From Pseudomonas prosekii (GTDB lineage Bacteria > Pseudomonadota > Gammaproteobacteria > Pseudomonadales > Pseudomonadaceae): DNA of 64,000 bases. The stretch spans positions 868,001-932,000 of the forward strand of contig NZ_LT629762.1 of NCBI RefSeq assembly GCF_900105155.1, given 5' to 3'. Position 1 is the stretch's first letter. Each line of letters opens with the position of its first letter. The translations under genes were made by a program, and so were the position numbers. Below the pieces are notes generated by a model, which searched no databases, was not told the origin of the DNA, and worked only from the letters and a program-made list of their open reading frames with translations. Positions 1 to 9,137 of this stretch are shown here, piece by piece.

Positions 1-810
1 GAACGTGCTGTTGAGCATGTGCCCGCCAATCTGCGCCAGCGTCGGCTGCTGGCCGGTGTACGCGCGTTGCAGCGGTTGCTCGGGATCGACGCCGCGCGGG
101 TTGCCGCTGACGCCGACCACCAGCACGCGCGTGGCGCCAAGGTGCAGCGCCGGGCTGATCGGCGCCGACTGCCGCACCGCGCCATCGCCGAAAAATTCGT
201 CGCCGATTTTCACCGGCGCAAACAACAGCGGAATCGCCGAACTGGCGAGCAAATGTTCCACGCTCAATTGGGTCGGCACGCCGATGCGGCGATGGCGCAA
301 CCACGCATCAATCGTCCCGCCGCCCTGATAGAACGTGACCGCCTGCCCCGATTCATAACCGAACGCGGTCACCGCCACTGCTTGCAATTGCTTGCGCGCG
401 ATGGCCTCGGCGATGCCGTTCATCTGTAATTTTTCGTTGAGCAGATTGCGCAGCGGCGAACTGTTGAGCAGCGCCACCGGCACCGGCGCGCCGATACCCA
501 ACAAGCTGCGACTGACAAACCGCGCGGCCTGATGGATCACCCCCGGCCAATCGCTGCGCAACACTTGATGGCTGCGAAAGCCCTGCCAGAACGCGGTGAG
601 GCGCTCGATGGCGCTGCGAAAATCCATTGCGCCGCTGGCCAGACTGACCGCGTTGATCGCCCCGGCGGAAGTGCCGACGATCACTGGAAACGGATTGTCA
701 GCGCCCACCGGCAACAATTCGGCAATCGCAGCCAGCACGCCCACCTGATACGCCGCCCGAGCACCACCGCCGGAGAGAATCAATCCTGTAACCGGTTCGC
801 CTGGATTCAT
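1..810 (-). CDS. Patatin-like phospholipase family protein (partial, C-terminus outside window)
   Basis: The reading frame stays open from an ATG at 810 to the window edge (270 codons), so the C-terminus is missing. The N-terminus carries the glycine-rich oxyanion-hole motif SGGGARAAYQ (about residues 13-22), then the GTSAG nucleophile elbow with Ser48, and a GDGA motif with Asp at about residue 209. This Ser-Asp dyad arrangement defines patatin-like acyl hydrolases, which cleave acyl groups from phospholipids or neutral lipids. There is no signal peptide, so it is probably cytoplasmic or membrane-peripheral. The substrate cannot be read from sequence. A REPIN separates it from the acyltransferase gene on the same strand. 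Confidence 0.9.
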   Translation of the reverse strand, partial: MNPGEPVTGLILSGGGARAAYQVGVLAAIAELLPVGADNPFPVIVGTSAGAINAVSLASGAMDFRSAIERLTAFWQGFRSHQVLRSDWPGVIHQAARFVSRSLLGIGAPVPVALLNSSPLRNLLNEKLQMNGIAEAIARKQLQAVAVTAFGYESGQAVTFYQGGGTIDAWLRHRRIGVPTQLSVEHLLASSAIPLLFAPVKIGDEFFGDGAVRQSAPISPALHLGATRVLVVGVSGNPRGVDPEQPLQRAYTGQQPTLAQIGGHMLNSTF

Positions 811-867
811 GCACAACGCTCCATGGTGCTGGACGGGATCATTATCCAGCCCTGTCTAACACAAAAC

Positions 868-957
868 CTGTAGGAGCGAGGCTTGCCCGCGAAGGCTTCA
901 CCTCGGTTTCTGGGTGTCGCAGATGACGCCTTCGCGGGCAAGCCTCGCTCCTACAGG
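868..957. repeat. REPIN, type I (two inverted REPs)
   Basis: Two copies of the type I REP (core GTAGGAGCGAGGCTTGCCC) lie in inverted orientation with the CCTGTAGG ends outermost, around a central stretch of about 30 bp. It occupies nearly the whole gap between two genes on the minus strand and could act as an mRNA 3'-end structure. Confidence 0.9.
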
Positions 958-967
958 GGATCGGGGT

Positions 968-1900
968 TCAGCCGCGTTTTGCGTACAGTTTAGGCTCGCC
1001 GGGCGGGCGGCTTTTAAAGCGGCGATGGGCCCAGAGGTATTGCTCCGGGCAATCGCGCAAGGCGCCTTCGACCCATTGATTGATGCGGATGCAGTCGGCC
1101 TCTTCGGTTTCGCCGGGGAAACCTTCGAGCGGCGCATGAATCACCAAGCGATAACCGCTGCCGTCCGCCAGACGCTCCTGCGTGAACGGCACCACCAGCG
1201 CCTTGCCCAAACGGGCAAATTTGCTGGTCGCGGTGACCGTCGCCGCCTGAATCCCGAACAGCGGCACAAAGATACTTTGCTTGGCGCCATAGTCCTGATC
1301 CGGCGCGTACCAGATCGCCCGGCCGGCGCGCAGCAACTTGAGCATGCCGCGCACGTCGTCACGCTCCACCGCCAGCGAATCGAGGTTATGCCGCTCGCGA
1401 CCGCGACGCTGGATGTAGTCGAACAACGGATTTTTGTGTTCGCGGTACATGCCGTCGATGGTGTGCTGCTGACCGAGCAACGCCGCGCCGATTTCCAGCG
1501 TGGTGAAGTGCAGCGCCATCAGAATCACGCCTTTGCCGTCGCGCTGGGCTTTTTTCAGATGCTCAAGGCCTTCGACATGCGCCAATTTGGCCAGACGCTC
1601 GCGTGACCACCACCAACTCATGGCCATTTCGAAGAAGGCAATGCCGGTGGAGGCGAAGTTTTCCTTGAGCAGGCGCTTGCGTTCGGCCGCGGATTTTTCC
1701 GGGAAACACAGTTCAAGGTTGCGTTTGGCAATGCGCCGTCGGTCGCCCGCCACGCGGTACATCAGCGCACCGAGGGCGCGGCCGACAAACAGCAGCGCCG
1801 GGTACGGCAACTGCACGATCAGCCACAACAGCCCCAGCCCGCACCACAGCGGCCAGAAACGCGGAGAAAGAAATGCTGTACGAAAACGCGGGCGATCCAT
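968..1900 (-). CDS. LpxL/HtrB-family lipid A (lysophospholipid) acyltransferase
   Basis: The protein is 310 aa, matching the usual size of LpxL/HtrB/LpxM late acyltransferases that add secondary acyl chains to lipid A at the inner membrane. A single N-terminal membrane segment lies at about residues 15-40. The catalytic HX4E motif is HFTTLE (His131, Glu136), and the C-terminal YLWAHRRFKSRPPGE stretch is typical of the family. The frame extends upstream to 2593 antisense to minC, but the ATG at 1900 is the start that gives family length. It is transcribed away from minC, as I recall for P. aeruginosa PA3242/minC. Which acyl chain it transfers is not determinable here. Confidence 0.93.
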   Translation of the reverse strand: MDRPRFRTAFLSPRFWPLWCGLGLLWLIVQLPYPALLFVGRALGALMYRVAGDRRRIAKRNLELCFPEKSAAERKRLLKENFASTGIAFFEMAMSWWWSRERLAKLAHVEGLEHLKKAQRDGKGVILMALHFTTLEIGAALLGQQHTIDGMYREHKNPLFDYIQRRGRERHNLDSLAVERDDVRGMLKLLRAGRAIWYAPDQDYGAKQSIFVPLFGIQAATVTATSKFARLGKALVVPFTQERLADGSGYRLVIHAPLEGFPGETEEADCIRINQWVEGALRDCPEQYLWAHRRFKSRPPGEPKLYAKRG

Positions 1901-2018
1901 TAAAGGTTCCGGAAAGACAATGGCCGCGCATTCTACATCGTTCGACCCGGCTTGCGGCCTGCGGGCGTTCTCGTTATAAGTCTCGGCACTTTTAGTGACA
2001 AGCCGTTGTATGCCGACC

Positions 2019-2756
2019 ATGAGCCAAACCGATCCGCTAGACCAAGATCCCGTGTTCCAGTTGAAGGGCAGCATGCTCGCCATTACGGTGCTGGAGCTGG
2101 CGCGTAACGACCTCGAGAGCCTCGATCGACAACTGGCCGCCAAGGTCGCCCAGGCGCCGAATTTCTTCAGCAACGCGCCGCTCGTGCTGGCGCTGGACAA
2201 GCTGCCGCCGAGCGAAGGCGCTGTCGATTTGCCGGGGCTGATGCGCGTTTGCCGCTCGCACGGCCTGCGCACGTTGGCGATCCGCGCCAGCCGCATCGAA
2301 GACATCGCTGCTGCCATCGCCGTCGACCTGCCGGTGCTGCCGCCCTCCGGCGCGCGTGAGCGTCCGCTGGAGCCGAACGAAGGCGTGGTGGTGAAAAAAC
2401 CGGAGAAACCGCCGGAGCCGACGATCAAACCGACCAAAGTCATCACTTCGCCAGTACGTGGTGGCCAACAGATATATGCCCAGGGTGGCGATCTGGTAGT
2501 GATTTCTTCGGTCAGCCCGGGGGCGGAACTTCTCGCCGATGGCAACATCCATGTATACGGCCCGATGCGCGGTCGTGCCTTGGCCGGGGTCAAGGGCGAC
2601 TGGAAAGCGCGGATTTTCTGTCAGCAGATGAGCGCGGAATTGCTCTCCATCGCCGGCCATTACAAGGTTTCCGAAGACCTGCGTCGCGATCCACTGTGGG
2701 GCTCGGGCGTTCAAGTCAGCCTGTCGGGCGACGTGTTGAACATCATTCGTCTTTAA
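2019..2756 (+). CDS. minC: Septum site-determining protein MinC
   Basis: MinC (245 aa) inhibits FtsZ polymerisation near the cell poles when recruited to the membrane by MinD. The N-terminal FtsZ-binding domain spans about residues 10-105, a Pro/Lys-rich linker ([12 protein letters not shown]) follows, and the C-terminal beta-helix MinD-binding domain runs from about 135 to the end with the conserved stretch [13 protein letters not shown] and [14 protein letters not shown]. The frame opens upstream at 1995, but the ATG at 2019 (MSQTDPLDQ) gives the family length. It heads minC-minD-minE. The roughly 200-bp gap before minD has no recognised gene and could carry a separate promoter. Confidence 0.97.
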   Translation: MSQTDPLDQDPVFQLKGSMLAITVLELARNDLESLDRQLAAKVAQAPNFFSNAPLVLALDKLPPSEGAVDLPGLMRVCRSHGLRTLAIRASRIEDIAAAIAVDLPVLPPSGARERPLEPNEGVVVKKPEKPPEPTIKPTKVITSPVRGGQQIYAQGGDLVVISSVSPGAELLADGNIHVYGPMRGRALAGVKGDWKARIFCQQMSAELLSIAGHYKVSEDLRRDPLWGSGVQVSLSGDVLNIIRL

Positions 2757-2957
2757 CGGATACTGCCGCATTTTCCAAGCATCTCTAAAACGTAGCGAAA
2801 ACGGCTCAAACGAAGTAGGAAAAAGGCCACAAGCAGTGTTTACCCAAAGTAAGTGCCGCCCAGGACCGGATTCCAGCCAAGGCTGTCCGACTGCAGTAGT
2901 TTTTCAAGAGATGTTTTTCAGGGGCTAAATGTCCTTTTTCCTTAGGGGTGAAACACC

Positions 2958-3770
2958 TTGGCCAAGATTCTCGTGGTTACATCCGGCAAGGGTGGTGTGG
3001 GTAAGACCACCACCAGCGCCGCTATCGGTACCGGCCTCGCTCTGCGCGGCCACAAAACAGTGATCGTCGACTTCGACGTCGGTTTGCGTAACCTCGACCT
3101 GATCATGGGTTGCGAACGTCGCGTGGTGTATGACTTCGTCAACGTGGTCAACGGTGAAGCCAACCTGCAGCAGGCGCTGATCAAAGACAAACGTCTGGAA
3201 AACCTCTACGTGCTGGCCGCCAGTCAGACCCGCGACAAAGACGCGCTGACCGTCGAAGGCGTGGAAAAAGTCCTGATGGAGCTCAAGGAACAATTTGAGT
3301 TCGTGGTCTGCGACTCCCCTGCCGGTATCGAGAAAGGCGCGCACCTGGCGATGTACTTCGCTGATGAAGCGATCATCGTGACCAACCCGGAAGTGTCCTC
3401 GGTACGTGACTCGGACCGCATGCTCGGCCTGCTGGCGAGCAAGTCGCGTCGCGCCGAACGTGGCGAAGATCCGATCAAGGAACACTTGCTGCTGACTCGC
3501 TACAACCCGCAGCGCGTCAACGACGGCGAAATGCTCGGCGTTGAAGACGTTAAGGAAATTCTCGCGGTGACCCTGCTGGGCGTCATTCCGGAATCCCAAG
3601 CGGTTCTGAAAGCCTCCAACTCTGGCGTGCCGGTGATTCTCGACGACCAGAGCGACGCCGGTCAGGCCTACGGCGATGCGGTCGATCGCCTCCTTGGCAA
3701 AGAAAAGGCACATCGTTTTCTCGATGTGACGAAGAAGGGCTTCTTCGAGCGCCTGTTTGGAGGTAAATAA
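2958..3770 (+). CDS. minD: Septum site-determining protein MinD (ATPase)
   Basis: MinD (270 aa) is a ParA/MinD-type ATPase that dimerises on the membrane with ATP, recruits MinC and is released by MinE, giving pole-to-pole oscillation. The deviant Walker A motif GKGGVGKTT lies at residues 10-18, with the signature Lys11 and Lys16. The C-terminus FFERLFGGK is the amphipathic membrane-targeting helix. The start is a TTG preceded by AGGGGTG; no ATG near it would preserve the deviant Walker region. The TAA stop shares one base with the minE ATG, so minE translation is probably coupled. Confidence 0.98.
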   Translation: MAKILVVTSGKGGVGKTTTSAAIGTGLALRGHKTVIVDFDVGLRNLDLIMGCERRVVYDFVNVVNGEANLQQALIKDKRLENLYVLAASQTRDKDALTVEGVEKVLMELKEQFEFVVCDSPAGIEKGAHLAMYFADEAIIVTNPEVSSVRDSDRMLGLLASKSRRAERGEDPIKEHLLLTRYNPQRVNDGEMLGVEDVKEILAVTLLGVIPESQAVLKASNSGVPVILDDQSDAGQAYGDAVDRLLGKEKAHRFLDVTKKGFFERLFGGK

Positions 3771-4024
3771 TGAATCTTTTTGACTTCTTTCGTGCCAGTA
3801 AAAAGGTTAGTACCGCGTCGGTAGCGAAAGAGCGTCTACAGATCATCGTGGCGCATGAACGCGGCCAACGCAGTACCCCGGATTACCTGCCAGCCTTGCA
3901 GAAGGAACTGGTGGAAGTGATCCGCAAGTACGTCAATATCGGGTCCGATGACGTGCACGTCGCCCTGGAAAACCAGGGTAGCTGCTCGATTCTGGAACTC
4001 AATATCACCCTGCCGGATCGCTAG
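3770..4024 (+). CDS. minE: Cell division topological specificity factor MinE
   Basis: MinE (84 aa) stimulates MinD ATPase and confines MinC/D activity to the poles. The N-terminal [12 protein letters not shown] is the amphipathic membrane/MinD-contact segment, followed by the conserved [14 protein letters not shown] anti-MinCD helix (about residues 19-32). The C-terminal topological-specificity domain fills the rest. It overlaps minD by one base, with AGGTAAATA just upstream inside minD as ribosome-binding context. The length is typical. Confidence 0.98.
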   Translation: MNLFDFFRASKKVSTASVAKERLQIIVAHERGQRSTPDYLPALQKELVEVIRKYVNIGSDDVHVALENQGSCSILELNITLPDR

Positions 4025-4065
4025 TCGAACCAGCGGGAGCCACGGCGACTCAGGTTTCCTGCGTC

Positions 4066-4208
4066 CCTGTAGGAGCAAACTGTGGCGAGGGGGCTTGCCC
4101 CCGTTTGAGTGCGCAGCACTCACAAGACCTTCGGTACGCCGGAAGTTTTGGGGCTGCTGCGCAACCCAACGGGGGCAAGCCCCCTCGCCACACTTTGCTC
4201 CCACGGGG
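4066..4208. repeat. REPIN, type II (GGCGAGGGGGCTTGCCCCCG)
   Basis: A long imperfect palindrome carries the type II arm on both sides and is bracketed by short type I ends (tgtaggagcaaac / tttgctcccac). It sits between minE and rluA, where it could separate the two transcripts. Confidence 0.85.
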
Positions 4209-4254
4209 CGCGGGGCTCTGAGTCGCCGTTGGCGTTTGTTACGAGGCTGTTTTA

Positions 4255-4890
4255 ATGCCGTTGTCGAACATCCAGATCATTCATCAGGACGCCGCCGTTC
4301 TGGTGGTGAACAAACCGACCCTGTTGCTCTCCGTGCCTGGCCGGGCCGATGACAACAAGGACTGCCTGATTACCCGTCTGCAAGAAAACGGCTACCCGGA
4401 AGCGCGCATCGTCCATCGGCTGGATTGGGAAACCTCCGGCATCATTCTGCTGGCCCGCGACCCGGACACGCACCGCGAATTGTCTCGACAGTTTCACGAC
4501 CGCGAAACCGAAAAAGCCTACACCGCGCTGTGCTGGGGCCAACCGGAGCTGGACAGCGGCAGCATCGATTTGCCGTTGCGCTACGATCCGCCGACCAAAC
4601 CCCGGCATGTGGTCGATCACGAATTCGGCAAGAATGCCCTGACGTTCTGGCGCGTGCTGGAACGTTGCGGAGACTGGTGCCGCGTGGAGCTGACGCCGAT
4701 CACCGGCCGCTCGCATCAGTTGCGTGTGCACATGCTGTCGATCGGCCATCCGCTGCTCGGCGACGGCCTCTACGCCCACGAACAGGCTTTGGCTGCCTGG
4801 CCGCGCCTGTGTTTGCACGCGAGCATGCTGAGCTTCACCCAGCCGCAAACCGGCGAACGCCTGCGCTTCGAATGCCCCGCACCGTTCTGA
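4255..4890 (+). CDS. rluA: RluA-family pseudouridine synthase
   Basis: The 211-aa protein belongs to the RluA family, which isomerises uridine to pseudouridine in 23S rRNA and, for RluA itself, also tRNA. The catalytic motif HRLDWETSG contains Asp57, and the later SHQLRVHM motif (about residues 155-162) belongs to the same fold. There is no N-terminal S4 domain, which fits RluA (about 219 aa in E. coli) rather than RluC or RluD. Its position directly after minCDE is the usual Pseudomonas arrangement. The exact target uridine is inferred from the family. Confidence 0.92.
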   Translation: MPLSNIQIIHQDAAVLVVNKPTLLLSVPGRADDNKDCLITRLQENGYPEARIVHRLDWETSGIILLARDPDTHRELSRQFHDRETEKAYTALCWGQPELDSGSIDLPLRYDPPTKPRHVVDHEFGKNALTFWRVLERCGDWCRVELTPITGRSHQLRVHMLSIGHPLLGDGLYAHEQALAAWPRLCLHASMLSFTQPQTGERLRFECPAPF

Positions 4891-4942
4891 AGACATGTAA
4901 TTAACCTGTGGCCGCGAGCTTTCGTGGCTAAAGAGGCTGGCC

Positions 4943-5071
4943 GTGGCGAGGGGGCTTGCCCCCGTTGGAGTGCGCAGCGCCCCCAAACTTTCGCCACCGT
5001 TGCGTCAGGGAGATTGCGGTTGCCTGATTGGCGGCTGCTTCGCAGCCGAACGGGGGCAAGCCCCCTCGCCA
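4943..5071. repeat. REPIN, type II
   Basis: The type II arm GTGGCGAGGGGGCTTGCCCC and its inverted partner CGGGGGCAAGCCCCCTCGCC flank a central region of about 85 bp. The element fills much of the gap between rluA and apeB. The rest of that gap holds the short tandem repeat that follows and a short AT-richer leader before apeB. Confidence 0.85.
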
Positions 5072-5143
5072 CAGCAAGCCCCCTCGCCATAGTGAACCCC
5101 CTCGTCACAGTGAAACACCTCGCCAGACCAAGCTCGCTTGCCA
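5054..5143. repeat. Degenerate tandem repeat of a REP arm (about 18-19 bp x 5)
   Basis: The right arm of the preceding REPIN is repeated in the same orientation as about five decaying units of the form GCAAGCCCCCTCGCCACA, GTGAACCCCCTCGTCACA, GTGAAACACCTCGCCAGA. The similarity drops with distance from the REPIN, as expected from local slippage duplication followed by drift. Confidence 0.75.
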
Positions 5144-5222
5144 CGATGATCTTCATGCACTGAGGTTCGGCGCCCGACGCACTTTGCGTTAAACTCGCGC
5201 CCATTGCTGTCTGGAGTTTCTT

Positions 5223-6512
5223 ATGCGCGAAGAGTTGAACCAAGGCCTGATCGACTTCCTCAAGGCCTCCCCTACCCCGTTTCATGCCACTGCCAGCCTT
5301 GTTCAGCGCTTGGAAGCGGCGGGTTTCTCGCGTCTTGACGAGCGTGAACCGTGGGCCGTCGAAACCAACGGTCGTTACTACGTCACCCGCAATGATTCCT
5401 CGATTGTCGCCTTCAAAATGGGCCGTCACTCGCCCCTGCACGGCGGCATTCGCATGGTCGGCGCTCACACCGACAGCCCGTGCCTGCGGGTCAAACCGCA
5501 ACCGGAACTGCAACGCCAGGGCTTCTGGCAGTTGGGCGTCGAAGTCTATGGCGGCGCGCTGCTGGCACCGTGGTTCGACCGCGACCTGTCGCTGGCCGGC
5601 CGCGTGACCTTCCGCCGCGATGGCAAAGTCGAAAGCCAATTGATCGACTTCAAGGCGCCGATCGCGACCATTCCCAACTTGGCCATTCACCTCAACCGTG
5701 AAGCCAACATGGGTTGGGCGATCAACGCACAAACCGAACTGCCGCCGATCCTCGCGCAATTTGCCGGTGACGAACGCGTGGACTTCCGCGCCGTGCTCAC
5801 CGATCAACTGGCGCGCGAACACGGACTGAACGCCGACGTGGTGCTTGATTACGAGCTGAGCTTTTACGACACGCAAAGCGCTGCAGTGATTGGTTTGCAC
5901 GGCGATTTCATTGCCGGCGCGCGCCTCGACAACTTGCTGTCGTGCTACGCCGGCCTGCAAGCGTTGCTGACCACCGAAACCGACGAAACCTGCGTGTTTG
6001 TCGCCAACGACCACGAAGAAGTCGGCTCCTGCTCGGCGTGCGGCGCCGACGGCCCGATGCTTGAGCAGACGCTGCGCCGCTTGTTGCCGGAAGGTGACGA
6101 GTTCGTCCGCACAATCCAGAAATCGCTGCTGATTTCCGCCGACAACGCCCACGGCGTACACCCCAACTACGCCGAGAAACACGACGCCAACCACGGCCCG
6201 AAACTCAACGCCGGCCCGGTGATCAAGGTCAACAGCAACCAGCGCTACGCCACCAACAGCGAAACCGCCGGGTTCTTCCGCCATCTGTGCATGGCCGAAG
6301 AAGTGCCGGTGCAAAGCTTCGTGGTGCGCAGCGACATGGGCTGCGGCTCGACCATCGGCCCGATCACCGCCAGCCACCTCGGCGTGCGCACCGTGGACAT
6401 CGGCCTGCCGACGTTCGCCATGCACTCGATCCGCGAACTGTGCGGCAGCCACGACCTGGCGCATCTGGTCAAAGTCCTGAGCGCGTTCTACACCTGCCGC
6501 GAGTTGCCGTAG
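5223..6512 (+). CDS. apeB: M18-family aminopeptidase ApeB
   Basis: The 429-aa protein is an M18 metalloaminopeptidase, a cytoplasmic di-zinc enzyme that removes N-terminal (often acidic) residues from peptides. Metal-binding and catalytic motifs are visible in order: [13 protein letters not shown] with His82, [10 protein letters not shown] with Asp236, NDHEEVGS with the catalytic and bridging Glu pair at about 264-268, and a C-terminal [10 protein letters not shown] with the last His ligand. Length is typical for ApeB. The start ATG at 5223 follows CTGGAGTTTCTT. As I recall, P. aeruginosa has the same rluA-apeB neighbour pair. Confidence 0.95.
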   Translation: MREELNQGLIDFLKASPTPFHATASLVQRLEAAGFSRLDEREPWAVETNGRYYVTRNDSSIVAFKMGRHSPLHGGIRMVGAHTDSPCLRVKPQPELQRQGFWQLGVEVYGGALLAPWFDRDLSLAGRVTFRRDGKVESQLIDFKAPIATIPNLAIHLNREANMGWAINAQTELPPILAQFAGDERVDFRAVLTDQLAREHGLNADVVLDYELSFYDTQSAAVIGLHGDFIAGARLDNLLSCYAGLQALLTTETDETCVFVANDHEEVGSCSACGADGPMLEQTLRRLLPEGDEFVRTIQKSLLISADNAHGVHPNYAEKHDANHGPKLNAGPVIKVNSNQRYATNSETAGFFRHLCMAEEVPVQSFVVRSDMGCGSTIGPITASHLGVRTVDIGLPTFAMHSIRELCGSHDLAHLVKVLSAFYTCRELP

Positions 6513-6522
6513 ACGCTGCGCC

Positions 6523-6594
6523 CCTGTAGGAGCAAGGCTTGCCCGCGATGGCGTCAATGAGATCGCCATCGCGGGCAAGCCATGCTCCTACAGG
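6523..6594. repeat. REPIN, type I (compact)
   Basis: Two type I REPs are inverted around a very short centre, so the DNA reads as an almost continuous palindrome immediately after the apeB stop codon. It could stabilise the apeB mRNA end. Confidence 0.9.
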
Positions 6595-6659
6595 TGTCAG
6601 TCTGCGCTCACGCAAAACCCACCTAGACTTGAGTAATCCCCTACGACAAGGCTGTCGCC

Positions 6660-6836
6660 ATGATTACGATGTCTTCCTTCCACGCCATGCTGATCCCGAT
6701 TCTGGCCGGGATGATCATGCTGGCAATCGGCTTCAACTTCCGTGACAAAAACGCCGGCGTCTTCGCCATGTGGCTCGGCATGCTGCTGATCCTCGCCACC
6801 GTCGTGTATAAAATCCTCGCCAAACTCAACGAATAA
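6660..6836 (+). CDS. Small hypothetical membrane protein (58 aa)
   Basis: An ATG at 6660, with AAGG nine bases upstream, opens 58 codons ending in TAA. The product starts MITMSSFHAML and has two hydrophobic segments (about residues 9-24 and 35-51) split by a charged loop FRDKNAG, with a basic C-terminus. That pattern predicts a two-pass inner-membrane protein. I recognise no named family. It lies alone between a REPIN and the mechanosensitive channel gene, and codon use looks like that of its neighbours. As I recall, P. aeruginosa has a small hypothetical gene after apeB at this position. Confidence 0.7.
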   Translation: MITMSSFHAMLIPILAGMIMLAIGFNFRDKNAGVFAMWLGMLLILATVVYKILAKLNE

Positions 6837-6913
6837 ATCCGCGCCCCGGCTCGCATTGATTTTGACGGCCTCGTACACTCGGCCGATCCGCTCATCCCGA
6901 GGTTGACCGCCTA

Positions 6914-9070
6914 GTGTTCGCTCGTCTTTTTGCCCTGCCTTGTTTCCTCCTCATCTGCCTCATGACGTTGCTGCCGATCGCGCCTGCCCAGGCCGTCGGT
7001 TTGCCCGGCCTGCTCAACAACTCGTCGAAAACCCAACCCGAAGCCCAGGCACCGCTGGGGCAATCGCTCGACGAAGTGATCAAGTCGCTGGAAAACGATC
7101 AACAACGCACCAAGCTGCTCGCCGATCTGAAAAAGCTCCGCGACGTCACCAAAAAAGCCCAACCAACCGCCGAAGAAGGCGTGCTGGGCTTGATCGGCGG
7201 CACGCTCGCCAGTTTCGAAAGCAAATTTTCCGGAGCCGACAGCCCGGTCACGCGCTGGTCCACGGAATTTGAGCTGGCCAAGGAAGAATTCTCCGCGCTG
7301 ATGCTCCCGGCCAACGAATGGCTGCCGATCATTTTTGCCTTCGCGATGATCCTGATGGTCTGGAGCCTGCTCGCCGCCGCGCTGATCTGGATCAGCCACC
7401 GCGTGCGCATGCGCTTCGGCCTCACCGAAGAATTGCCGCAACACCCCAAAGCCCTCGACATGCTGCGCTTCGCCCTGCGCAAGCTCGGGCCGTGGCTGAT
7501 TGCGCTGGTGATGACGGTTTACATGAGCTACGCGCTGCCGTCCTCGCTGGGCAAAAGCCTGGCGATGGTGCTGGCGTATGCGCTGGTGGTCGGCACCTGT
7601 TTCTCGGCGATCTGCGTGATTGCGTTCTCCGTGCTCGACGGCCCGCACCGCCATCGCGCCTTGTACATCCTGCGTCATCAGGCGTTCCGGCCGCTGTGGC
7701 TGATCGGCAGTTTCGCCGCGTTCGGTGAAGCCCTGAGCGACCCGCGACTGGTCGCCAGCCTCGGCACGCACCTGGCTCACACCGCCGCGACCATCGCCAA
7801 TGTCATGGCCGCGCTGTCCACCGGGCTGTTCATCCTGCGCTTCCGCCGCCCGATCGCGCACCTGATCCGCAACCAGCCGTTGTCGCGACGCCTGACCCGC
7901 CGCGCCCTCAGCGACACCATCGATATCCTCGGAACGTTCTGGTACGTACCGGCGCTGGTGCTGGTGTGCATTTCGCTGTTTGCGACATTCTTCTCGGCCG
8001 GCGACACCAGCACCGCGTTGCGCCAATCGCTGATCTGCACCGTGCTGCTGGTGTTGTGCATGGTCATCAATGGCCTGGTGCGCCGCCATTCACTGAAGCC
8101 GCAACGCGGGGTGAAACGCCACGCGCTGTATTCCGACCGACTGAAAAGCTTCTGCTACACCCTCGCGCATTTGTTCGTGTGGCTGGTGTTCATCGAGCTC
8201 GGTTTGCGCGTCTGGGGCATGTCGCTGATTTCCTTCACCGAGGGCGAAGGGCATGAAGTCAGTGTCAAACTGTTCAGCCTCGCCGGTACGCTGATTTTTG
8301 CCTGGCTGATCTGGATTCTCAGCGACACCGCCGTGCACCACGCCCTCACCCGTTCGCGCAAAGGCCTGGCCAACGCGCGGGCGCAAACGATGATGCCGCT
8401 GATCCGCAACGTGCTGTTCGTGGCGATTTTCATCATCGCGCTGATCGTCGCGCTGGCGAACATGGGCATGAACGTCACGCCACTGCTGGCGGGTGCCGGT
8501 GTGATCGGTCTGGCCATCGGTTTCGGCGCGCAATCGCTGGTTGCCGACTTGATCACCGGCCTGTTCATCATCATCGAAGACTCGCTGGCCATCGACGACT
8601 ACGTGGACGTCGGCGGCCACCTCGGCACCGTCGAAGGCCTGACTATCCGCACCGTGCGCCTGCGCGACATCGACGGCATCGTCCACACCATCCCGTTCAG
8701 CGAAATCAAAAGCATCAAGAACTACTCGCGCGAATTCGGCTACGCGATTTTCCGCGTGGCGGTGCCGTACAACATGGAAATCGACGAGGCGATCAAACTG
8801 ATGCGCGAGGTCGGCCAGAAAATGCGCACCGACCCGCTGCAACGCCGCAACATCTGGTCACCGCTGGAGATTCAAGGCGTCGAGAGTTTCGAGTCCGGCA
8901 GCGCGATTCTGCGGGCGCGGTTCAAGACGGCGCCGATCAAACAGTGGGAAGTGTCGCGCGCGTTCAACTTGTCGCTGAAACGGCATTTGGATGAGGCCGG
9001 GCTGGATCTGGCGACGCCGCGGATGAGTGTGCAGGTGATCACCGCGGGCGGCGGCGTGCAGAAGGAATAG
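6914..9070 (+). CDS. MscS-family mechanosensitive ion channel, YbiO-like
   Basis: This 718-aa protein has a signal peptide ending in PAQA (about residues 22-25), a periplasmic region to about residue 125, then roughly ten hydrophobic segments and the MscS core. The pore helix reads LLAGAGVIGLAIGFGAQS followed by LVADLITGLFIIIEDS, and the beta domain contains DYVDVGGHLGTVEGLTIRT. These are the TM3 and cytoplasmic signatures of MscS channels that release solutes on hypo-osmotic shock. Size and architecture resemble E. coli YbiO (about 741 aa). The start is a GTG, chosen because it places the signal peptide at the N-terminus. Confidence 0.9.
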   Translation: MFARLFALPCFLLICLMTLLPIAPAQAVGLPGLLNNSSKTQPEAQAPLGQSLDEVIKSLENDQQRTKLLADLKKLRDVTKKAQPTAEEGVLGLIGGTLASFESKFSGADSPVTRWSTEFELAKEEFSALMLPANEWLPIIFAFAMILMVWSLLAAALIWISHRVRMRFGLTEELPQHPKALDMLRFALRKLGPWLIALVMTVYMSYALPSSLGKSLAMVLAYALVVGTCFSAICVIAFSVLDGPHRHRALYILRHQAFRPLWLIGSFAAFGEALSDPRLVASLGTHLAHTAATIANVMAALSTGLFILRFRRPIAHLIRNQPLSRRLTRRALSDTIDILGTFWYVPALVLVCISLFATFFSAGDTSTALRQSLICTVLLVLCMVINGLVRRHSLKPQRGVKRHALYSDRLKSFCYTLAHLFVWLVFIELGLRVWGMSLISFTEGEGHEVSVKLFSLAGTLIFAWLIWILSDTAVHHALTRSRKGLANARAQTMMPLIRNVLFVAIFIIALIVALANMGMNVTPLLAGAGVIGLAIGFGAQSLVADLITGLFIIIEDSLAIDDYVDVGGHLGTVEGLTIRTVRLRDIDGIVHTIPFSEIKSIKNYSREFGYAIFRVAVPYNMEIDEAIKLMREVGQKMRTDPLQRRNIWSPLEIQGVESFESGSAILRARFKTAPIKQWEVSRAFNLSLKRHLDEAGLDLATPRMSVQVITAGGGVQKE

Positions 9071-9137
9071 CACTCTGGGCGGCGGCTCCGGTCACAGGCA
9101 TTGAAGCCAACAAAAACAACAGCCATGGAGAAGACCG

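Noticed and set aside
4770..6578. A 602-codon minus-strand frame opposite apeB
   Set aside because: It is the antisense shadow of a well-supported M18 peptidase gene, low in recognisable motifs and rich in His/Gln/Arg as expected from reversed GC-rich codons.
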